Assembly: GCF_900117415.1 (NCBI RefSeq)
Contig: NZ_FPEI01000005.1
Coordinates: 558,001-622,000 of the forward strand
Origin: Hyphomicrobium sp. CS1BSMeth3
Lineage (GTDB): Bacteria; Pseudomonadota; Alphaproteobacteria; Rhizobiales; Hyphomicrobiaceae
Reading direction: 5' to 3'
Length of the DNA: 64,000 nt
Made by a program: the position numbers and the translations under genes
Part shown: positions 60,516 through 64,000 of the stretch, one piece after another
How the letters are laid out: the number at the start of each line of letters is the position of its first letter
Position numbering within the stretch: position 1 is the first letter of the stretch
Notes under the pieces: generated by a model
Database searches by the model: none
Told to the model about the DNA's origin: nothing
The model's input: the letters and a program-made list of their open reading frames with translations, nothing else

Positions 60516-61427
60516 TCAGCCGCGGGCATTGCCGGAATTGAGCGGCTTCGGGGCATGAACGGAGGCGACGAGCACGAAGCTGATGATCATCAGAAGGAAC
60601 CACGCGCCGAGCTTGCCGAGGCTCACCGGCGACCACGCCTTGAGCTGATGCGGGTAGAGCCAGACGGCGGAGAACGAGCTGATGTTCTCGGCAAACCAGA
60701 TGAAGAGCGACACGAGGAAGAAGCCGAGCAGCAGCGGCATCCGGCGCGGGACTTCGTCGATCGTGAAGTGAATGACCGTACGGCCGTAGATCAGCGCGGC
60801 GAAGGCAAAGAGGCCGTAGCGCAGATCAACGACGTAGTGGTGCGTGAAGAAGTTCACGTAGATGAGGGCAGCGAGAAGCCAAGTCGTCCAGATCGGCGGG
60901 TAGTGCGAGAAGCGGAAGTCGAACAGGCGCCAGCAGCGCGCGATGTAGCTCCCGACGGCGGAGTACATGAAGCCCGAGAAGAGCGGCACGCCGGCGATGC
61001 GTATGAGGTTCGCCTCCGGATAGATCCATGATCCCTTGGCCGTCTTGAAAAGCTCCATGATCGTCGCGACGACATGGAAGATGAGAATGACCTTGGCTTC
61101 CTCGATGCGCTCCATCTTGAGCGCGAGCAACGCGCCCTGGGTCGAGAGCGCGACGAGAAACAGGAAATCGTAGCGCGCAATGGGCGCCCCGAGCGGCCAG
61201 GCAAATTTCGTCGTGACGATCGCGAGGAGCAGAATGCCGGCGAAGAGGCAGGCCCAGGCCTGCAGGACGCCGAACAGCAGGAGCTCATGCCACACGCGGC
61301 CGAGCGGCAAGGGCAGAAGCCAGCGCTCCGAGTGGCGCTTCAGCGCTGCAAGCCAGATGTCCCGGCGGCGTATGTCTGCAGTGGCGGTCGTGCTGGCCGC
61401 TTCGGCGCGCCATGCCTCGTCATTCAT
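60516..61427 (-). CDS. DUF817 family membrane protein
   Basis: 303 residues with seven to eight hydrophobic helices. Family-typical runs are FKTAKGSWIYPEANLIRIAGVPLFSGFMYSAVGSYIAR, FFTHHYVVDLRYGLFAFAALIYG and IWFAENISSFSAVWLYPHQ. DUF817 proteins are uncharacterised; conserved His, Glu and Trp in the membrane part hint at an enzyme or transporter. It starts 128 bp upstream of the pbpC start region, on the same strand. Confidence 0.88.
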   Translation of the reverse strand: MNDEAWRAEAASTTATADIRRRDIWLAALKRHSERWLLPLPLGRVWHELLLFGVLQAWACLFAGILLLAIVTTKFAWPLGAPIARYDFLFLVALSTQGALLALKMERIEEAKVILIFHVVATIMELFKTAKGSWIYPEANLIRIAGVPLFSGFMYSAVGSYIARCWRLFDFRFSHYPPIWTTWLLAALIYVNFFTHHYVVDLRYGLFAFAALIYGRTVIHFTIDEVPRRMPLLLGFFLVSLFIWFAENISSFSAVWLYPHQLKAWSPVSLGKLGAWFLLMIISFVLVASVHAPKPLNSGNARG

Positions 61428-61518
61428 GCCCGGTATCCTGAAGCGCCGTTTCTCAGCCGCGCGAAGACTGAGGCGACGATCAGGGCATCATGAGGGCTTG
61501 TCGCTGCATGAACGACAA

Positions 61519-61582
61519 CAGGCGGCGAAGTGCGTTCGCCGCCTGCTCGATAGACAACCTGCGCATCCAAGGCTGGATGCGC
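61519..61582 (-). terminator. Two tandem hairpins downstream of the lipoprotein gene
   Basis: CAGGCGGCGAA / TTCGCCGCCTG (61519-61545, 11 bp perfect) and GCGCATCCA / TGGATGCGC (61561-61582, 9 bp) lie just after the stop of the 61592-62122 gene on the minus strand. The following sequence is only moderately T-rich, so termination may rely on the pair. Confidence 0.6.
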
Positions 61583-61591
61583 GGTGTTAGA

Positions 61592-62122
61592 TCACTTGCC
61601 CGGAGAGGCTTCCGGGCGGCAGGGCCGCGCCGTCAGACGGCAGCGGTAGAATACCTGCCCGACGACGGAGCCGACCGACGAACGGCCGCACTCGTAGGTG
61701 GCATCGTGCGCGTGCTCGCGAGCCATGTAGCGCTCACCCCACTGCCAGCGTGCGGTCTGCATCCAGGCCTTGTCGGCCTCGCCCTGCGCGCCGCTCTCGC
61801 TTGCGTACTGGTCACCGACGACGGCGAGCTGCGGACGGCACTTGTCCGCCGCGTCTACGACCGGCGCCGTGCGGATGATGCGGGCGCGCCGAATGTACCG
61901 CTCCTCGCGCCTCTCACGCCTCAGCTCCGCCGCCCGCTCCTGCTGGCGGACCACCCGACGATGCTGACGGGCCTGTGCCGCAACGGTGTCCCCATGTGCC
62001 TCAGCCTGCCAACGCGACTGCGCCGATGCACAGCCTGTCATCGCCGTCACGGCAATGGCGACCAGGCCGCCGGTCAGTGCCGCAGAGAAGATTGCTTTCC
62101 TCGAGCTCACGAACGCCCCCAT
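61592..62122 (-). CDS. Predicted lipoprotein, unknown function
   Basis: 176 residues. The N-terminus (MGAFVSSRKAIFSAALTGGLVAIAVTAMTGCASAQ) has a lipobox-like MTGC, so Cys31 should be lipidated. The mature part has an Arg/Glu/Gln-rich helical stretch (QARQHRRVVRQQERAAEL and RREERYIRR), then a domain with three more Cys (DKCRPQL, TYECGRS, FYRCRL). No family is recognised. GTG 62110 with GGGGG upstream is an alternative start. Confidence 0.75.
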   Translation of the reverse strand: MGAFVSSRKAIFSAALTGGLVAIAVTAMTGCASAQSRWQAEAHGDTVAAQARQHRRVVRQQERAAELRRERREERYIRRARIIRTAPVVDAADKCRPQLAVVGDQYASESGAQGEADKAWMQTARWQWGERYMAREHAHDATYECGRSSVGSVVGQVFYRCRLTARPCRPEASPGK

Positions 62123-62305
62123 CTGATCAACGCACGCACAAAAAAGCCACATTCCCCCCTCTAGCCAGCGCCCAAAGGGGGGTCAATCTGAGGGCGCGAA
62201 CTCGGCGGTGGGTAACCTGTGCACAGTCCGGCGTGTGACATGGCGGGCACCACGCTCGATGCCCCGCGCAGCATGGGAACGCAATCGGAGCGCGCGCATC
62301 AAGCG

Positions 62306-63436
62306 CTACTCTGCAACCTCGCTGAAGAAGGCATGGATCTCGTCCGCCAGCGCTTCCGGCTGCTCGAGCGCGGCGAAGTGGCCGCCCTTCGGCACCACCG
62401 TCCAGCGGCGGATATCGGCATACGTCTTGGCGGCCAGCGACTGCGGCGGCCGCAGGATCTCCCGCGGAAAGGCCGCGTAGCCGGTCGGCACCTTGATGGT
62501 CTCGCCGAGCGGCAGGAACCACGGCCGGTGCAAGCGGGAGTAGTAAGGCCAGAAGGACGAGCCGATCGCGCCCGTGAACCAATAGAGTGAGATGTTCGCC
62601 AGCATGGCGTCCCGACTGATGGCATCCTCGGGTACGCCGTTGTTGTCGGTCCAGCGATGGAACTTCTCGGCGATCCACGCGGCGAGGCCGGACGGCGAAT
62701 CCGTCAGGCCGAAGGCGAGCGTCTGCGGCCGCGTTCCCTGGATCCACTGGTAGCCGGTCTCCTCCTTCAGAAACTCGTTGAGCTCATTGAGGAACGTCTT
62801 CTCCTCCGGCGTCGGGTTGGCGACGAGCGATGGATCGCGGCGCACGGCCAGGAAATTCAGATGGAGGCCGATCAGCCGTTCCGGATACCGATAGCCGAGG
62901 ATCGAACCGACGAAGGCACCCCAGTCACCACCCTGATAGGCGAACTTCTCGTAGCCGAGCACGCCGGTCATGAGCTCAGCGTAGAGGTCGGCGATCTCCT
63001 CGGCGCCGAAGCGCTCCTGGCCCGGCTTGAAGGAGAGCGTGTAACCCGGAAGCGATGGCGCGATGACCGTGAAGCGGTCCGTCAGGCGGTGGATCAGGTC
63101 GTGGAACTCGAACACCGATCCGGGCCAGCCGTGCGAGATCAGCAGCGGAATGGGATTGGGCCCGCGACCGGGCTCATGAATGAAGTGCAGGTCTATGCCC
63201 CCGATCGGCACCGTGAACTGGCGAAAGCCATTGAGCTTCGCTTCCCAGGCGCGCCAGTCGAACTCGGTCCGCCAGTAGTCGGCGAGCCCTTTGACATAGG
63301 CGAGGCTCGCGCCGGTCGACCATGGCGCGAGCGGCGGCTCGTCCGGCCAGCGCGTGCGTGCGAGCCGTTCCTTCAGGTCCGAGATGTCACCTTCTGGGAC
63401 ACTCAGTGTGAACGGCCGTGGCTTGTATTGGCTCAT
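62306..63436 (-). CDS. Epoxide hydrolase (EHN-domain alpha/beta hydrolase)
   Basis: 376 residues. The EHN N-terminal domain (FTLSVPEGDISDLKERLARTRWPDEPP, about residues 9-110) is followed by the alpha/beta core: oxyanion hole HGWPGS (102-107), nucleophile Asp171 in QGGDWGAFVGS, and catalytic His353 in PKGGHFAALEQPE. It converts an epoxide to a diol in two steps via an Asp-ester. GGAGGAGGAG precedes ATG 63436; the frame extends to 63529 but lacks support. It is divergent from the DUF3131-like gene. Confidence 0.92.
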   Translation of the reverse strand: MSQYKPRPFTLSVPEGDISDLKERLARTRWPDEPPLAPWSTGASLAYVKGLADYWRTEFDWRAWEAKLNGFRQFTVPIGGIDLHFIHEPGRGPNPIPLLISHGWPGSVFEFHDLIHRLTDRFTVIAPSLPGYTLSFKPGQERFGAEEIADLYAELMTGVLGYEKFAYQGGDWGAFVGSILGYRYPERLIGLHLNFLAVRRDPSLVANPTPEEKTFLNELNEFLKEETGYQWIQGTRPQTLAFGLTDSPSGLAAWIAEKFHRWTDNNGVPEDAISRDAMLANISLYWFTGAIGSSFWPYYSRLHRPWFLPLGETIKVPTGYAAFPREILRPPQSLAAKTYADIRRWTVVPKGGHFAALEQPEALADEIHAFFSEVAE

Positions 63437-63564
63437 GGTCTCCTCCTCCGCCTGGGAGCCCCATCGATCGTCGCGGCGGCACGCTCTCTGCACTGTCCCT
63501 TCGCATCGGAATAGAAACCTGAACGCCACATGCCCCAGGCGTTCACGATTGGGACAGTTCAGCT

Positions 63565-64000
63565 ATGCGTATGTCACGCCGCGATGCGATCCGGGCCGGT
63601 TTGTGCTTCGCTGGAACACTTTCCGCCCAAGGCTACTTTAACTCTGCGTTCGCAGTAAATCAGGTGGACGCCCCCTTGGTCCCTTCGCTCAAGAAGGATG
63701 CGGAAATTGCCTGGCAGTTCTTCACCATGAAGACGCCGGGCGCCCCCATCGGACTCGTGCCGGCGGCCGTGTGGCCCGAGGGGAGCAGCCTTGGCCGCTA
63801 CAATATCCTGACCATGTGGGATGCAGGCTCCCTCATCCTCGCCTATATCTCCGCGCGCTCGATCGGCCTCATCGAAGAGAAAGAGTTCGATCAGCGGATG
63901 CGGACGGTCATGGCCTTCCTCAAGAACTCCACGTTCCGCTGGAGCCAGCTCTCACTGCCCAACTATCGCACGCAGATCGTCGGCGGCTCCGCCGCCGAGG
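63565..64000 (+). CDS. DUF3131-like exported protein, N-terminal part (3' end outside window)
   Basis: The first 145 codons. MRMSRRDAIRAGLCFAGTLSA is a signal sequence with an RR pair, so Tat export is possible, followed by a domain with LTMWDAGSLILAYISARSIGLIEEKEFDQRM and FLKNSTFRWSQLSLPNY, the pattern of the DUF3131 family found near glycan-active proteins. No ribosome site is clear; ATG 63571 is an alternative. It ends inside the domain at the window edge. Confidence 0.75.
   Translation, partial: MRMSRRDAIRAGLCFAGTLSAQGYFNSAFAVNQVDAPLVPSLKKDAEIAWQFFTMKTPGAPIGLVPAAVWPEGSSLGRYNILTMWDAGSLILAYISARSIGLIEEKEFDQRMRTVMAFLKNSTFRWSQLSLPNYRTQIVGGSAAE

Overview
The window is GC-rich, gene-dense bacterial chromosome with 61 protein-coding genes that I can support (one cut at each edge). 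I see no tRNA, rRNA, insertion sequence, prophage or CRISPR array. Several features point to an alphaproteobacterium of the order Hyphomicrobiales (Rhizobiales), possibly near Xanthobacteraceae/Rhodoplanes: a GapR (DUF2312) nucleoid protein, a consensus CtrA box with nearby GANTC sites, a consensus EcfG general-stress promoter, a BigR/SqrR-type persulfide operator, many liv-type ABC transporters, and the dnaN-recF-gyrB block. The genus is inference.

Layout. 1-4356: branched-chain amino acid/amide type ABC transporter genes on + (livM', livG, livF, livH, livM, livG), with no binding protein inside the window. 4532-5041: a secreted Gly/Arg/Ser/Phe-rich repeat protein, closed by a strong terminator. 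5103-12079: central carbon and export genes (citrate synthase, phosphotransacetylase, a secondary-alcohol dehydrogenase of the Thermoanaerobacter ADH type, a DASS carboxylate transporter, an amidohydrolase) and two PRC-barrel proteins, one behind an EcfG promoter. 12257-14758: a divergent Ldh2-type dehydrogenase and class III aminotransferase. 14981-17534: GapR converging on a sensor kinase/peptidoglycan-binding protein pair. 17663-21193: an SDR, secreted protein, monoacylglycerol-lipase-like hydrolase and DUF502 protein. 21475-26465: a second, complete liv system (binding protein, livG, livF, livH, livM) interrupted by two large palindromes. 26548-28224: peroxiredoxin, a TrmN6-like methyltransferase and DUF2007. 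28639-32535: a four-gene minus-strand operon (FAD-linked dehydrogenase, two tandem 3-hydroxyisobutyrate-dehydrogenase-like proteins, a DsbA-fold isomerase).

The replication and chromosome block follows: a transmembrane Ser/Thr kinase with WD40 repeats (33386-35740) lies directly upstream of dnaN-recF-gyrB, where dnaA often sits in related genomes. Then come a small membrane protein, a HpcH/HpaI aldolase, a YeeE/YedE sulfur transporter behind the BigR/SqrR-like operator, smc, and two DsbA-like oxidoreductases. 48862-54761 holds a SET-domain protein, a lone lpxK, a compound palindromic element, an SDR, a CaiB/BaiF CoA transferase, a secreted MBL-fold hydrolase and an inositol-monophosphatase-like enzyme. 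55062-55274 is a histone H1-like Lys/Ala-rich protein under the CtrA box. 55543-64000: a luciferase-like monooxygenase and amidase pair, penicillin-binding protein 1C, a DUF817 membrane protein, a lipoprotein, an epoxide hydrolase, and the start of a DUF3131-like secreted protein.

Two themes stand out. One is nucleoid and cell-cycle biology: GapR, SMC, GyrB, an H1-like protein with a CtrA box, and a SET methyltransferase. The other is import and catabolism of small carboxylic acids and amides: two liv systems, DASS, CoA transferase, amidase, aldolase and several dehydrogenases. The best candidate regulatory signals are the four short sites at 12115-12139, 23612-23779, 43428-43447 and 54955-54970. 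Domain and motif calls come from reading the translated sequence; no database search was run.
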